Assembly: GCF_030851345.1 (NCBI RefSeq)
Contig: NZ_JALPNU010000031.1
Span: 1 to 37,438, forward strand
Source of the DNA: Marinifilum sp. D714
GTDB taxonomy: Bacteria > Bacteroidota > Bacteroidia > Bacteroidales > Marinifilaceae
Length of the DNA stretch: 37,438 nt
Direction of reading: 5' to 3'
Positions 17,111 to 26,943 of this stretch are shown here, piece by piece. Numbering within the stretch: the first letter of the stretch is position 1; the number at the start of each line of letters is the position of its first letter. A model generated the notes under the pieces. That model did no database searches, was not told where the DNA came from, and saw nothing but the letters and a program-made list of their open reading frames with translations. Both the position numbers and the translations under genes were made by a program.

Positions 17111-17764
17111 ATGATTAAAGCGGTAATTTTTGATATGGATGGGTTACTAATCGACTCAGAACCATTTTGGCAGGAGAGTGAGAACCTTGTATTCAACTCA
17201 TTAGGAATTAATACAAGCAAAGAAATGTTTGAAATTTTCATGGGAAAAAGAATTGATGAAGTTGTAGATGCCATGTGGGAAATTCAAAGCTGGAATCACA
17301 AGAGTAAAACTGAAGTTGTTGATGATATCGTAAACAATGTGATTAAGCTGGTTAAAGAAAAAGGAAAAGCTTTAACTGGTGTGTACAATATTTTGGAAAT
17401 CCTTAAACAATCCTCAATAAAGGTAGGTTTGGCTTCCTCGTCAAAAATGAAAATCATTGAAGCGGTACTAGACAAATTGAACATTAGAGAATATTTTGAA
17501 GTTGTTCATTCTGCAGAGTACGAAGAATATGGCAAACCTCATCCACAGATATTTATTTCAACCGCAAAAATGCTTGGTGTAAATCCAAATGAATGTCTGG
17601 TATTGGAAGACTCTTTAAATGGTGTTATATCCGCTTTGGCTGCAAATATGAAGTGTTTTGCCATTCCTGAATCAGGAGCATTGAATTTAAAAAAATTCAT
17701 TATCGCAAACAGAACCTTAAGCAATCTAAATGAATTTAAACTTACTGATTTAGAAAGTTTATAA
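17111..17764 (+). CDS. HAD phosphatase, hexitol phosphatase HxpB/beta-phosphoglucomutase-like
   Basis: A 217-residue cytosolic HAD-superfamily hydrolase. Motif I FDMDGLLIDSEPFW (nucleophile Asp and acid/base Asp both present) is at residues 7-20, motif II in GLASSSKMKI, the motif III lysine in YGKPHPQIF, and motif IV in LVLEDSLNGVISA. The N-terminus closely resembles YniC/HxpB, which dephosphorylates small sugar and hexitol phosphates; the precise substrate cannot be told from sequence. The start is the ATG at 17111; an in-frame TTG at 17057 would add 18 residues without family support and would cover the promoter. It converges on aroK, overlapping it by 23 bases at the 3-prime ends. Confidence 0.85.
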   Translation: MIKAVIFDMDGLLIDSEPFWQESENLVFNSLGINTSKEMFEIFMGKRIDEVVDAMWEIQSWNHKSKTEVVDDIVNNVIKLVKEKGKALTGVYNILEILKQSSIKVGLASSSKMKIIEAVLDKLNIREYFEVVHSAEYEEYGKPHPQIFISTAKMLGVNPNECLVLEDSLNGVISALAANMKCFAIPESGALNLKKFIIANRTLSNLNEFKLTDLESL

Positions 17765-18263
17765 TCGGATCTAGAATTCGAATAAAGTTTTCTAACTCCA
17801 AATCTCCTGTTACAATTTTATGCTTTGCTTGCTCATAAAATGGCTTTCTTAAGTTAAGATGATTCTTAATGTAATCCAATAATTCTTCTTGAGAGAAATT
17901 TTTCACTAAAGGACGCTCTGTTTTGGAACTTGTGATTCGATCGCGCAATAATTCGGGACTTCCCTCAATATAAAGCGTATCTCCCAAAGAATTCATTTCT
18001 TGTATGTTATTGTTAAAACATGGAGCTCCTCCTCCTGTAGCAATAATTACATTGTCGATATCAGCAATAGATAGCAAAGCTCTTTTCTCTCTTTCTCGAA
18101 ATCCTTCCTCATTATATTTTGTAAATATTTCAGGAATTGTCATTCCTTCGCGTTCTTCAATATGGGTATCTAAATCAAGAAAACGAAGCCCATAATGATT
18201 GGCTATCATTTTACCCCATCGCGATTTTCCACTCCCCATATATCCCACTAAAAATATTCGCAT
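17742..18263 (-). CDS. aroK: Shikimate kinase
   Basis: A 173-residue P-loop kinase phosphorylating shikimate at O3 in aromatic amino-acid synthesis. Starting at 18263 the protein begins MRIFLVGYMGSGKSRWGKM with Walker A at residues 7-14; LDTHIEEREG (shikimate-binding Asp and Arg), ATGGGAPC and the lid arginine in KTERPLV are present. A longer frame to 18296 is unlikely since it starts inside the terminator hairpin of parC. The gene lies just 10 bases beyond that terminator's T-run, with no room for its own promoter, so its expression probably depends on read-through. The 3-prime end overlaps the convergent HAD gene. Confidence 0.93.
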   Translation of the reverse strand: MRIFLVGYMGSGKSRWGKMIANHYGLRFLDLDTHIEEREGMTIPEIFTKYNEEGFREREKRALLSIADIDNVIIATGGGAPCFNNNIQEMNSLGDTLYIEGSPELLRDRITSSKTERPLVKNFSQEELLDYIKNHLNLRKPFYEQAKHKIVTGDLELENFIRILDPIINFLNQ

Positions 18264-18270
18264 AACTATT

Positions 18271-18300
18271 AAGAAAAAAACAGGTGTCTGAGACACCTGT
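18271..18300 (-). terminator. Intrinsic terminator between parC and aroK
   Basis: A perfect 9-bp stem (ACAGGTGTC at 18280-18288 with GACACCTGT at 18292-18300, three-base loop) starts 5 bases past the parC stop. On the minus strand it is followed by seven T residues, the classical intrinsic-terminator layout. It lies immediately upstream of aroK. Confidence 0.88.
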
Positions 18301-18304
18301 GCAA

Positions 18305-20923
18305 TTACATATTTAATTCTATTTGATTTTTACCATCTTCGGCTATAACTTCATCAACAGCTTCATTCCCTACCTCTTCTTCTGTAATTTCATTCTCCCT
18401 TGCAAGTGGTTCAATTTCTTTAATTTCGGCAATTTCGTAAATACTTAATCGTTTTCCTCTTGCCTTGTATGATTTAACTCCAATAAACTCCTCTCCTTCA
18501 ATAATTTCGTTTGGTCTATCTTCATTTTTACCTCCAAATGAAATCTCGAACCTAGGATGCTTCTCATCGGTTAGAATCAACAGCTTGTTCTCTGGATTAT
18601 CACCAACAAAACTTGTTGGCTTACCATTTCCTTCCATGGTAAATCTCTTCAAATACCAATATTCCTGATCTGCATCGTAAAATACAGCGGACCAAACTTT
18701 CTCAGCATCAAATTTTTCAATAATACTGATATCATCCGAATAATGATTGCTTAAATCGAAACTGGTAAAATGGAAAGTAGCTGGTCTGCTCACCACAAGA
18801 ATTCTATCATCTCCCATAAATTCTCCTAAGAAATCACCTCGCTGATCAGTATTTAAACGTAACACATCTGGATCGAACCAAATCTTACGACCTCCAAGAG
18901 TAGAAACACCTTCATGTTTTAAGGTAATTTTATGTACATCATTTCGAGAAAGAATATTCCCCATTGATGCGCGTCCTTTAACCGCAAGTTCCGCAAAATC
19001 AAACTCAAAATTCAACTTTTTAAGCCTTGGTTTTGGTTTAAGAACAACGCGAATAATTTCAGCTTCTCCATTTGGATTGGCTGTAAAATAAAGTATTCTA
19101 GAACCTGCTGTTCCTTTTGTCAAATCATACTCTTTATCACGAGTAATACTTGTTACCGAGAAACGCTTTACATAGCAAATTCCACCGCGTCCATCACGAT
19201 AAGCTACATTATAAATGGTTCTCTTATCGTTCTTTCGGAAAACGGCAATATGCATGATATTTTTACCAATAAATGATTTTTCCGAAACTTTGGTAACAAA
19301 ATAAGTTCCATCTTTTCTGAAAATAATCACATCATCAATATCCGAACATTCACACACATATTCATCTTTCTTCAAGCCGGTTCCCATGAAACCATCTTCA
19401 CGATTGATGTAAAGTTTTTGATTTGCAACAACAACCTTAGTTGCAACAATATTCTCGAAGCTTCTAATCTCTGTTTTTCTCTCTTTTCCTTTTCCGTATT
19501 TCTTTTTAATTGCCTGGAAATAACGAATTGTGAAAGGAATAATATTCGCAATATGAACTTTTATTTCTTCAATCTCATCCTCGATAGACTGGATAAAATC
19601 TTTTGCCTTATCGATATCGAATTTAGAAATTCTCTTAATCTTAATCTCTGTTAAACGAATGATATCGTCCTGAGTAACAGCACGCATTAAATGCTGTGTA
19701 TGTGGTTTTAATCCTTCATCTATTGTAGAAAGAACAGATTCCCAGGTCTCACATTCCTCAATATCGCGATAGATTCTATTTTCGATAAAAATTCTTTCTA
19801 AGGATGCATAATGCCATGCTTCCTCTAATTCATTCTTGCGAATCTCAAGCTCAAGTTTTAATAATGCTACCGTATTATCAGCAGATCGCTTTAATATTTC
19901 GGAAACTCCAATAAACTTTGGTGTATCATCTTCAATAATACAGGCATTTGGAGAAATGGATGTTTCACAATCTGTGAATGCATACAACGCATCAATGGTT
20001 TTATCTGAAGAAATACCATTTGCTAGGTGTATTAGAATCTCTACATTGGCTGCTGTATTATCATCAATCTTTTTAATCTTGATTTTCCCCTTGTCATTTG
20101 CTTTAATAATCGAATCAATCAAGCTCGAAGTAGTCTTACCAAAAGGAATTTCAGAAATCTTTAAAGTCTTGTTATCAACTTTTTCAATTCTTGCACGAAC
20201 TTTAACTGCACCTCCTCTTAAACCGTCGTTATAACGACTTACCTCTATCATTCCTGCTGTTGGGAAGTCAGGATATAGCTCAAATTCCTCTTCTTTCAAA
20301 TAAGCAATACAAGCATCAATTAATTCATTAAAGTTGTGCGGTAAGATTTTGGAAGCCAAACCAACAGCAATCCCCTCTACTCCTTGAGCCAGCAGCAATG
20401 GGAATTTTACCGGAAGTGTAATTGGTTCCTTATTTCTACCGTCGTAAGAAAGCTTCCAATTGGTCGTTTTCGGGTTGAACAACACCTCCAAGGCAAACTT
20501 CGATAAACGAGCCTCTATGTAACGAGGAGCCGCCGAAGAATCACCAGTTAGTATATTTCCCCAGTTCCCCTGAGTATCGATCAATAAATCTTTTTGTCCC
20601 AATTGCACCAAGGCATCACCAATTGAGGCATCACCATGTGGGTGATACTGCATGGTGTTACCAATAATGTTCGCAACCTTATTGTAACGCCCATCGTCCA
20701 ATTGTTTCATGGCATGCAAAATCCTACGCTGAACTGGCTTTAATCCATCGTTCACATAAGGCACTGCACGTTCCAAAATTACATATGATGCATAATCGAG
20801 AAACCAATCCTGATACATACCAGAAAGGTAGGTAACATTTCGCATGGCTTCTGATTGGGCACCGTTCACTTCGTTGTCCAACTCCTCCGGGTTCTCCATA
20901 TCTTGTCTCTCTTCGCTACTCAT
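18305..20923 (-). CDS. parC: DNA topoisomerase IV subunit A
   Basis: An 872-residue type IIA topoisomerase subunit that breaks and rejoins DNA and, with ParE, separates daughter chromosomes. The breakage-reunion domain contains YHPHGDASIGDAL (residues 93-105, the quinolone-determining region) and catalytic Tyr135 in APRYIEARL; Ala99 occupies the place of the Ser commonly mutated in quinolone resistance in Enterobacteria. The GyrA-box QRRGRG/QGGRG of gyrases is not seen in the C-terminal part, and parE lies directly upstream, so topoisomerase IV is preferred over gyrase. The last 50 residues are acidic (repeated EE and EI runs). A 59-base gap separates it from parE. Confidence 0.92.
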   Translation of the reverse strand: MSSEERQDMENPEELDNEVNGAQSEAMRNVTYLSGMYQDWFLDYASYVILERAVPYVNDGLKPVQRRILHAMKQLDDGRYNKVANIIGNTMQYHPHGDASIGDALVQLGQKDLLIDTQGNWGNILTGDSSAAPRYIEARLSKFALEVLFNPKTTNWKLSYDGRNKEPITLPVKFPLLLAQGVEGIAVGLASKILPHNFNELIDACIAYLKEEEFELYPDFPTAGMIEVSRYNDGLRGGAVKVRARIEKVDNKTLKISEIPFGKTTSSLIDSIIKANDKGKIKIKKIDDNTAANVEILIHLANGISSDKTIDALYAFTDCETSISPNACIIEDDTPKFIGVSEILKRSADNTVALLKLELEIRKNELEEAWHYASLERIFIENRIYRDIEECETWESVLSTIDEGLKPHTQHLMRAVTQDDIIRLTEIKIKRISKFDIDKAKDFIQSIEDEIEEIKVHIANIIPFTIRYFQAIKKKYGKGKERKTEIRSFENIVATKVVVANQKLYINREDGFMGTGLKKDEYVCECSDIDDVIIFRKDGTYFVTKVSEKSFIGKNIMHIAVFRKNDKRTIYNVAYRDGRGGICYVKRFSVTSITRDKEYDLTKGTAGSRILYFTANPNGEAEIIRVVLKPKPRLKKLNFEFDFAELAVKGRASMGNILSRNDVHKITLKHEGVSTLGGRKIWFDPDVLRLNTDQRGDFLGEFMGDDRILVVSRPATFHFTSFDLSNHYSDDISIIEKFDAEKVWSAVFYDADQEYWYLKRFTMEGNGKPTSFVGDNPENKLLILTDEKHPRFEISFGGKNEDRPNEIIEGEEFIGVKSYKARGKRLSIYEIAEIKEIEPLARENEITEEEVGNEAVDEVIAEDGKNQIELNM

Positions 20924-20982
20924 AGAGATTTTTGGGTTTAATGGTTTTTTTATTCGATTTACTGATTGTCGGTTCTCAATCC

Positions 20983-22815
20983 TTACAACTCATCTTTCTC
21001 AACATACAAGTTGTCGATAATAAACTCCTGTCGTTTTGGTGTATTCTTACCCATGTAGAATTCTAACATTCCTGAAACTGAATCATCTTTTTTCATCACA
21101 ACCGGATCTAATCTGATGTCTTTTCCAATAAAGTTTTTGAATTCATCAGGTGAAATCTCACCCAATCCCTTAAATCGCGTAATCTCGGGTTTTGCTCCCA
21201 AACGTTTAATAGCCTTCTCTCTTTCTTCATCAGAGTAGCAATAGAACGTTTTTCTCTTATTTCTAACTCTAAACAAAGGAGTTTGTAAAATATAAAGATG
21301 TCCTCCTCTTACCAAATCTGGAAAGAATTGTAGGAAAAAGGTGATCAACAATAGCCTAATGTGCATACCATCCACATCGGCATCCGTTGCAATAATTACG
21401 TTGTTGTAACGCAAGCCATCCATTCCATCTTCAATATTTAAGGCTGCTTGCAGCAAATTAAATTCTTCATTTTCGTAAACAATCTTCTTGGTTAACCCAT
21501 AGGTATTAAGAGGCTTCCCTTTCAAGCTAAATACCGCCTGAGTGTTTACATTTCTTGATTTTGTAATCGATCCACTTGCGGAATCACCCTCGGTAATAAA
21601 AATTGAGGTATCTGATTTTGATTCGTGCTTTGAATTAAAGTGGACTCTACAATCGCGCAATTTTCTGTTGTGAAGGCTTGCCTTTTTCGCTCTTTCCTTT
21701 GCAATCTTCTTGATTCCTGAAATTGCTTTTCGCTCTTTCTCGTTTTCAAGGATTTTTTTATGCAAAATATCTGCAACCTCCGGATTTTTGTGCAAGTAAT
21801 TATCCAAATTCGAAGTCACAAAATCCATAATAAAATTACGAACAGATGGTCCATTTGGGCCAATATCTTTAGAACCTAATTTTGTTTTGGTTTGCGATTC
21901 AAAAACCGGCTCTTCAACTTTTACACTAATTGCAGCAATTATTGAAGTTCTGATATCCGATGTATCGAAATCTTTCTTGTAAAAATCGCGTACCGTTTTT
22001 ACTACTGCTTCACGAAATGCTGCAAGATGTGTTCCTCCTTGTGTCGTATGCTGTCCGTTTACAAACGAATAATATTCCTCACCATATTGTCTGCCATGTG
22101 TAAGTGCGATTTCAATATCATCACCTTTCATATGAACAATATCGTATAAGCCCTCAGAGTTCATATTTTCAGTCAGAAGATCTAATAAACCATTTCTCGA
22201 AAGGAATTTTTCCCCATTAAAGTATATCGAAAGACCAGCATTCAAATACACGTAATTCTTCAACATGGTTTGGATGTATTCCGAAATAAACCTGTAATTC
22301 GAAAACATCTCCTCATCTGGATGAAAAGTAATCTTAACTCCATTCTTTTCTTCCGAAGGTTGAATTTCTTCCTCTTTTAAAAGTACACCTCTGGAAAATT
22401 GAGCTTTTTTCACTTCCCCATCACGAAAAGATTCAATAATAAAATCATCAGATAAAGCATTCACAGCCTTAATACCTACACCATTCAATCCAACAGACTT
22501 TTTAAAGGCCTTTGAATCGTATTTAGCTCCTGTGTTCATTTTTGAAGTTACATCAATAACCTTTCCCAAAGGGATGCCTCGTCCATAATCACGAACGGTG
22601 ACTTTACGATCGGTAATGGTAACCTCAATTGACTTACCAATACCCATTGCAAATTCGTCAATGGAGTTATCAATTACTTCTTTTAATAAAATGTAGATAC
22701 CATCATCATGGGAAGAACCATCGCCTAATTTCCCGATATACATCCCGGGACGTTTACGGATGTGTTCTTTCCAGTCGAGTGTACGTATTGAGTCTTCAGA
22801 ATATTTTGCAGTCAT
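20983..22815 (-). CDS. parE: DNA topoisomerase IV subunit B
   Basis: A 610-residue ATPase subunit of topoisomerase IV. The GHKL ATPase shows [12 protein letters not shown] (about residues 44-55), [11 protein letters not shown] and the ATP-lid glycines of [14 protein letters not shown]; the transducer QTKTKLGS and the Toprim residues [10 protein letters not shown] and [10 protein letters not shown] follow, with the C-terminal KRFKGLGE-type segment [14 protein letters not shown]. Length fits ParE rather than the longer GyrB of some groups. It partners with the ParC encoded downstream. The starting ATG is 18 bases after a promoter motif. Confidence 0.94.
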   Translation of the reverse strand: MTAKYSEDSIRTLDWKEHIRKRPGMYIGKLGDGSSHDDGIYILLKEVIDNSIDEFAMGIGKSIEVTITDRKVTVRDYGRGIPLGKVIDVTSKMNTGAKYDSKAFKKSVGLNGVGIKAVNALSDDFIIESFRDGEVKKAQFSRGVLLKEEEIQPSEEKNGVKITFHPDEEMFSNYRFISEYIQTMLKNYVYLNAGLSIYFNGEKFLSRNGLLDLLTENMNSEGLYDIVHMKGDDIEIALTHGRQYGEEYYSFVNGQHTTQGGTHLAAFREAVVKTVRDFYKKDFDTSDIRTSIIAAISVKVEEPVFESQTKTKLGSKDIGPNGPSVRNFIMDFVTSNLDNYLHKNPEVADILHKKILENEKERKAISGIKKIAKERAKKASLHNRKLRDCRVHFNSKHESKSDTSIFITEGDSASGSITKSRNVNTQAVFSLKGKPLNTYGLTKKIVYENEEFNLLQAALNIEDGMDGLRYNNVIIATDADVDGMHIRLLLITFFLQFFPDLVRGGHLYILQTPLFRVRNKRKTFYCYSDEEREKAIKRLGAKPEITRFKGLGEISPDEFKNFIGKDIRLDPVVMKKDDSVSGMLEFYMGKNTPKRQEFIIDNLYVEKDEL

Positions 22816-22833
22816 GAAAATTTCGCGTTTTTA

Positions 22834-22841
22834 CAAATATA
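22834..22841 (-). promoter_or_regulatory. Promoter of parE-parC
   Basis: CAAATATA on the plus strand reads TATATTTG on the minus strand, an exact TAnnTTTG match 18 bases upstream of the parE ATG. Confidence 0.5.
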
Positions 22842-23081
22842 GCTAAAAGAACGATTCCTAAGAAAGTAGTTTATCAACAGCCTGTTAAAAGACAAGAGGA
22901 ATCATACGTACAGAAAACATTCGCAAAAACTTATTCCTCTAAAAATCAATCAATCTGATTAGAACAATCAAAATGATTCCAAATTAAGAGGAAGTTTAAT
23001 TTTATAACAAATAGACACTAAAGCTTAACAATAATTGATAGATAGGCGGTATTTTATCAATTATTTTTCCAAGAAGATGAA

Positions 23082-23774
23082 TTAAAACAGTCCGTATTTT
23101 AACAGTTTTTTTACCACCAAACAAATGGTAATAATTTCAACAGAAGCAACTCCTATAACAAGCCAGGTTGCAGCGTAACTAATAACTTGAGTATTACGTC
23201 TACCACGAGTTAATGGTCCTTTACGTGAGTTAGAAATCCACTGGGTTAATCGATAAACGCCATATCCAAGGAGCAATCCTAAAACCATTCCTCCAATTAT
23301 ATCACCTGGAAAGTGAACTCCTAGATAAATGCGGGTATAAACTACTAATAAAGACCAGGTAAAAATGAAGAATGTATATAATTTATTTCTAAACAATAGC
23401 GATGTAAAAAGTGCAAAGCCAAATGAATTTGTTGCATGAGAGGAAACAAATCCATATCGTCCGCCTTTGTAACCACTAACCAAATTTACCATTCCTTCTA
23501 AACTTGGATCGTGACTTGGACGAAATCTTTCAAACACATTTTTAAAGAGTTGTGTAGAGATTTGATCGCACAAAAATACAAGTAAAAATGCACCTAAAAT
23601 CCAGTATATGGCTTCTTTTCCTTTCACTTTGTAAATCTGATACAACAGTAAAAGGTACAATGGAATCCAAAATTCTTTTCGGGTAAAAAACATCATTACA
23701 ACATCCCAAAACGGTGTATTGTGGCTGTTAAACCACAGAAAAAGCTCTTTATCCAATTGAATCAAGGTATCCAT
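23082..23774 (-). CDS. PAP2 family membrane phosphatase
   Basis: A 230-residue inner-membrane protein with about six hydrophobic segments. It carries the three PAP2 signature parts: KNVFERFRP (about residues 76-84), YGFVSSHATN (SxHA variant of PSGH, about 107-116) and YTRIYLGVHFPGDIIGG (about 145-161), so the acid phosphatase active site is complete, facing the periplasm. Likely substrates are lipid phosphates such as undecaprenyl diphosphate, phosphatidylglycerophosphate or lipid A phosphate; sequence alone does not decide. It lies 12 bases downstream of obg, probably in the hpt-adk-obg operon. Confidence 0.88.
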   Translation of the reverse strand: MDTLIQLDKELFLWFNSHNTPFWDVVMMFFTRKEFWIPLYLLLLYQIYKVKGKEAIYWILGAFLLVFLCDQISTQLFKNVFERFRPSHDPSLEGMVNLVSGYKGGRYGFVSSHATNSFGFALFTSLLFRNKLYTFFIFTWSLLVVYTRIYLGVHFPGDIIGGMVLGLLLGYGVYRLTQWISNSRKGPLTRGRRNTQVISYAATWLVIGVASVEIITICLVVKKLLKYGLF

Positions 23775-23786
23775 TCACTAATTATT

Positions 23787-24776
23787 TTATTCGTTAATTG
23801 CTTTCCAGATCATGTCCTTTAACTCCATGATTCCCTTTTGAGCCACCGAAGATATAAAAACACATGGAACATCCGGCAAATCTTGCTTAATTTCATCAAT
23901 CAACTCCTCATCCAACATGTCTGATTTAGTGATTGCAAGCAATCTTTGCTTATCCAACAATTCAGGGTTGAACTGCTTCAATTCATTCAAAAGAATCTTG
24001 TATTCCTTATGAATATCATCACTGTCGGCAGCTACCATAAACAACAAGACAGAATTTCGTTCGATATGTCGTAAAAAACGTAATCCCAATCCTCGACCTT
24101 CATGAGCTCCTTCAATAATTCCCGGTATATCTGCCATAATAAAGGAACGATCATCGCGATAAGCAACAATTCCAAGATTCGGAACCAAAGTGGTAAAGTG
24201 GTACTCAGCAATTTTGGGTTTAGCTGCAGATACAACAGAAAGCAAAGTTGATTTACCAACACTAGGAAATCCAACCAAACCAACATCAGCAAGAACTTTC
24301 AGCTCTAAAATAACCGATCTCTCAACTCTTTCTTCACCCGTTTGTGCATATCTTGGAGTTTGATTGGTAGAAGATCTAAAATGCCAGTTACCAAGACCTC
24401 CTCGACCTCCTTTTACAAGAACCTTCTCTTCTCCATCTTCCGTTACATCAAAAATAACTTCTCCGGTTTCAGCATCGCGAGCAACAGTTCCCAACGGCAC
24501 TTCAATCACCTTATCTTCGCCATCGAAACCTGTACTTCTACTTTGGCTACCCGATCCTCCGTCGCCAGCAAATACGTGACGACTAAACTTTAGATGAATT
24601 AACGTCCACAATTGTGCATTAGCACGGATAATGATGTGACCTCCACGACCACCATCACCACCATCAGGACCTCCTTTCATCGTTAATTTATCACGATGAA
24701 GGTGTGTTGAACCATTTCCTCCAGCTCCCGATCTACAAAAAATCTTTACGTAATCAACAAAATTAGATCCTGACAT
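23787..24776 (-). CDS. obg: GTPase Obg (CgtA)
   Basis: A 329-residue essential GTPase that binds the 50S ribosomal subunit late in assembly. The N-terminal Obg fold (residues 1-about 160) is glycine-rich with repeated GGxGG stretches ([37 protein letters not shown]). The G domain carries G1 [10 protein letters not shown]2 TTLVPNLG, G3 [16 protein letters not shown] and G4 ITKSD. The C-terminal OCT extension of some homologues is absent, as is usual in this phylum. It follows adk by 12 bases. Confidence 0.95.
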   Translation of the reverse strand: MSGSNFVDYVKIFCRSGAGGNGSTHLHRDKLTMKGGPDGGDGGRGGHIIIRANAQLWTLIHLKFSRHVFAGDGGSGSQSRSTGFDGEDKVIEVPLGTVARDAETGEVIFDVTEDGEEKVLVKGGRGGLGNWHFRSSTNQTPRYAQTGEERVERSVILELKVLADVGLVGFPSVGKSTLLSVVSAAKPKIAEYHFTTLVPNLGIVAYRDDRSFIMADIPGIIEGAHEGRGLGLRFLRHIERNSVLLFMVAADSDDIHKEYKILLNELKQFNPELLDKQRLLAITKSDMLDEELIDEIKQDLPDVPCVFISSVAQKGIMELKDMIWKAINE

Positions 24777-24788
24777 AGCTTATATTTT

Positions 24789-25394
24789 CTATCGTACTTC
24801 TGCAAATACAGGTGTAAGAGATAGTTTTTCTTTAATTAGTTTTGAAATTCTATCTAAAACTTCATCCATCGATCCCATTGCATCAACAGAATAGTAAACA
24901 CCTGCTTTTTTATATTCTTCTGCGATTGGCGCAGTAACATCATCATAAATTCGCAAACGCTTTTCAATTACCTCACGTCCACTATCATCTGGTCGACCTG
25001 AAGTTTCGCCTCTTTTCAATAAACGTTGAATCAACTCCTCTTCTTCTACTTTCAGCTCGACCACAATATCAACAATACTATTTCGCTTGGTAAGCATTTC
25101 TGCAAAAACAGGAACCTGACCTACATGACGTGGCATTCCATCATACACAAATCCCATCGCTTCCTTCTTCGAATCGATAAACTTCTCTACAATTCGATAC
25201 GCCAACTTATCCGGAAAAAAGTTACCTCCATCAATTAGTCGCTTAGCTTCTAATCCTTCTGGCGTAGCTTTCTTTATTTCCTCCCTGCAAACATCTCCAG
25301 TTGAAAGGTGTATTAAGCCAAATCTATCTTGTATTAATTTAGATTGCGTCCCCTTCCCCGATCCTGGAGGTCCAAACAAAACAATATTCAACAT
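24789..25394 (-). CDS. adk: Adenylate kinase
   Basis: A 201-residue enzyme interconverting ATP plus AMP with two ADP. P-loop GPPGSGKGTQ at residues 8-17, AMP-binding STGDVCREE (the usual form is STGDMLR), YDGMPRHVGQ in place of the common DGFPRT-Q with the key Arg kept, and lid arginines in RLLKRGETSGRPDD. There is no zinc-binding lid, so it is the short-lid form. The slight departures in the AMP-binding motifs look like lineage variation rather than loss of function. It starts 3 bases after hpt. Confidence 0.92.
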   Translation of the reverse strand: MLNIVLFGPPGSGKGTQSKLIQDRFGLIHLSTGDVCREEIKKATPEGLEAKRLIDGGNFFPDKLAYRIVEKFIDSKKEAMGFVYDGMPRHVGQVPVFAEMLTKRNSIVDIVVELKVEEEELIQRLLKRGETSGRPDDSGREVIEKRLRIYDDVTAPIAEEYKKAGVYYSVDAMGSMDEVLDRISKLIKEKLSLTPVFAEVR

Positions 25395-25397
25395 TAT

Positions 25398-25937
25398 TTA
25401 ATCAATTACAGTATAGATATCTGGTAGGTTTCTTCCAATTCCATCATAATCCAAACCTCTACCAACAATAAAATCGTTAGGAATTTCCATTCCAACATAG
25501 TGTAATTTTACATCTCTGATTAAAGCTTGTGGCTTGAACAACATTGTTGCAACCAACACTTCTTTTGCTTCATAATCTTTGATCTGTTCTAAAGTATTTG
25601 AAATTGTGATTCCTGTATCTACAATATCTTCTAACAATACAACTGTACGATCTTTTAAGTCTTCAGTAAAACCCATTAATTTTTTTACTTTGCCTGTGGT
25701 ACTTGTCCCCTCGTAAGACGACAAACGCATGAAAGTAATTTGTGCATTTTCAACAGTTATTTGCTTCATCAAATCTGATGCAAACATGAATGAACCATTT
25801 AAAATACAAATGAACAAAGGATTTTTTCCTTCCAACTCTTTATTCATTTTTTCAGCCATTTGGGCAATTACCTTATCAATTTCCTCTGCTGGAATTGATA
25901 CACGAAATTCTCGATCAAGAAGTTTTACAGTTTTCAT
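25398..25937 (-). CDS. hpt: Hypoxanthine phosphoribosyltransferase
   Basis: A 179-residue purine-salvage enzyme joining hypoxanthine or guanine to PRPP. The PRPP motif VVLLEDIVDTGIT lies at about residues 94-106, the ICILNGSFMFASDL segment carries the pyrophosphate loop, and the C-terminal GLDYDGIGRNLPDIY binds the purine. First gene of hpt-adk-obg-PAP2, a conserved Bacteroidota order grouping purine salvage and nucleotide balance with ribosome assembly. It is divergent from purE. No convincing TAnnTTTG motif lies directly upstream. Confidence 0.94.
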   Translation of the reverse strand: MKTVKLLDREFRVSIPAEEIDKVIAQMAEKMNKELEGKNPLFICILNGSFMFASDLMKQITVENAQITFMRLSSYEGTSTTGKVKKLMGFTEDLKDRTVVLLEDIVDTGITISNTLEQIKDYEAKEVLVATMLFKPQALIRDVKLHYVGMEIPNDFIVGRGLDYDGIGRNLPDIYTVID

Positions 25938-26223
25938 TAGTCTTTAATATTTGTCTTAGTTGTCCGACTTCCCCTGTCAGAATTTTTCTGAGTTATCGGG
26001 CGGTTAAGGCAATGCCCTAAGCAATCGTTAATGTAATTTTATTCCTTTCAGGAAATAAAAAATGTTTCAACTCCATATGGAACATACACATTTTTTTTTC
26101 ATTTTTACGCTATAAAATTAGCGACGGATGCAGGTTCACATTCTGGAATTAAAACAATTCCTTATTTTGCTGCAAAAGTACAATTTTTTGTCATTTTATT
26201 TATTAAATCCACGAAAAAACCAA

Positions 26224-26730
26224 ATGAAAGCAAAAGTTAGCATTATAATGGGCAGTACATCGGACCTGCCAGTTATGGAAAAAGCGGCAAAAGTTCTTAA
26301 CGACTTCAAAATTCCATTTGAAATCAATGCATTATCTGCACACAGAACTCCTGAGCAAGTTGAAAAATTTGCTAAAAACGCAAAAGAAAACGGTATTCAG
26401 GCAATCATTGCCGGAGCAGGAATGGCAGCTCACCTTCCAGGTGTAATTGCAGCTATGACTTCAATTCCTGTAATTGGTGTGCCGATTAAAGCATCTCTTG
26501 ATGGAATGGATGCACTTTTAAGCATTGCACAAATGCCTCCAGGAATTCCTGTAGCAACAGTTGGAATAAATGGTGCAATGAATGCAGGTATTCTAGCAGC
26601 ACAAATCCTTGCTGTAGGTGACGAAGACCTTCAAGAAGCTGTAATTGAATTTAAAGAAGGATTGAAAGAAAAAATCGTTAAAGCAAACGAAGAGTTATCC
26701 ACTGTAAAATACGATTACAAGACTAATTAG
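26224..26730 (+). CDS. purE: 5-(carboxyamino)imidazole ribonucleotide mutase (PurE class I)
   Basis: A 168-residue cytosolic enzyme converting N5-CAIR to CAIR in purine synthesis. It starts with VSIIMGSTSDLPVMEKAA, followed by the catalytic SAHRTPEQ motif and the GAGMAAHLPGVIAA loop, then PVIGVPI and the QMPPGIPVATVGINGAMNAG segment, all characteristic of class I PurE. The chosen ATG gives the family start MKAKVSIIMGS; the in-frame ATG at 26128 would add 32 residues of no family resemblance. PurK is not adjacent. An intrinsic terminator follows. Confidence 0.95.
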   Translation: MKAKVSIIMGSTSDLPVMEKAAKVLNDFKIPFEINALSAHRTPEQVEKFAKNAKENGIQAIIAGAGMAAHLPGVIAAMTSIPVIGVPIKASLDGMDALLSIAQMPPGIPVATVGINGAMNAGILAAQILAVGDEDLQEAVIEFKEGLKEKIVKANEELSTVKYDYKTN

Positions 26731-26756
26731 GAAAGCATAATCCTATTTATAGAAAT

Positions 26757-26793
26757 AAATCTGCATATTGTTATGATATGCAGATTTTTTATT
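26757..26793 (+). terminator. Intrinsic terminator of purE
   Basis: Perfect 12-bp stem: AAATCTGCATAT (26757-26768) with ATATGCAGATTT (26776-26787), seven-base loop, followed by further T residues. Confidence 0.9.
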
Positions 26794-26943
26794 TTAATTT
26801 AACTATGAATTTCAAACTCAATCAACCAAAATAAAAAGAAAGTAAAAATCAGAGCGCATCATCAAGCAAGGCTTTCACTCAATTTAAGCTTAGCTTAATG
26901 ATATTGGTATGTAAATATCCTGTAAAACAGTTTTTAATATACT

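Noticed and set aside
18264-18296. Longer N-terminus for aroK
   Set aside because: It would begin inside the parC terminator hairpin; the ATG at 18263 gives the normal start just before the P-loop region.
19836-20234. 132-codon plus-strand open frame inside parC
   Set aside because: Serine-rich shadow of the conserved topoisomerase gene, without a recognisable product.
18305-22815. DNA gyrase instead of topoisomerase IV
   Set aside because: No GyrA-box motif was seen in the C-terminal part and the B subunit has ParE length and is adjacent; topoisomerase IV fits better.
25938-26127. Riboswitch between hpt and purE
   Set aside because: Some small inverted repeats (for example TCAGAA/TTCTGA) are present, but no known purine or ZTP riboswitch core could be recognised.
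26128-26223. Longer N-terminus for purE
   Set aside because: The extra 32 residues have no family counterpart, and the ATG at 26224 gives the standard PurE start.
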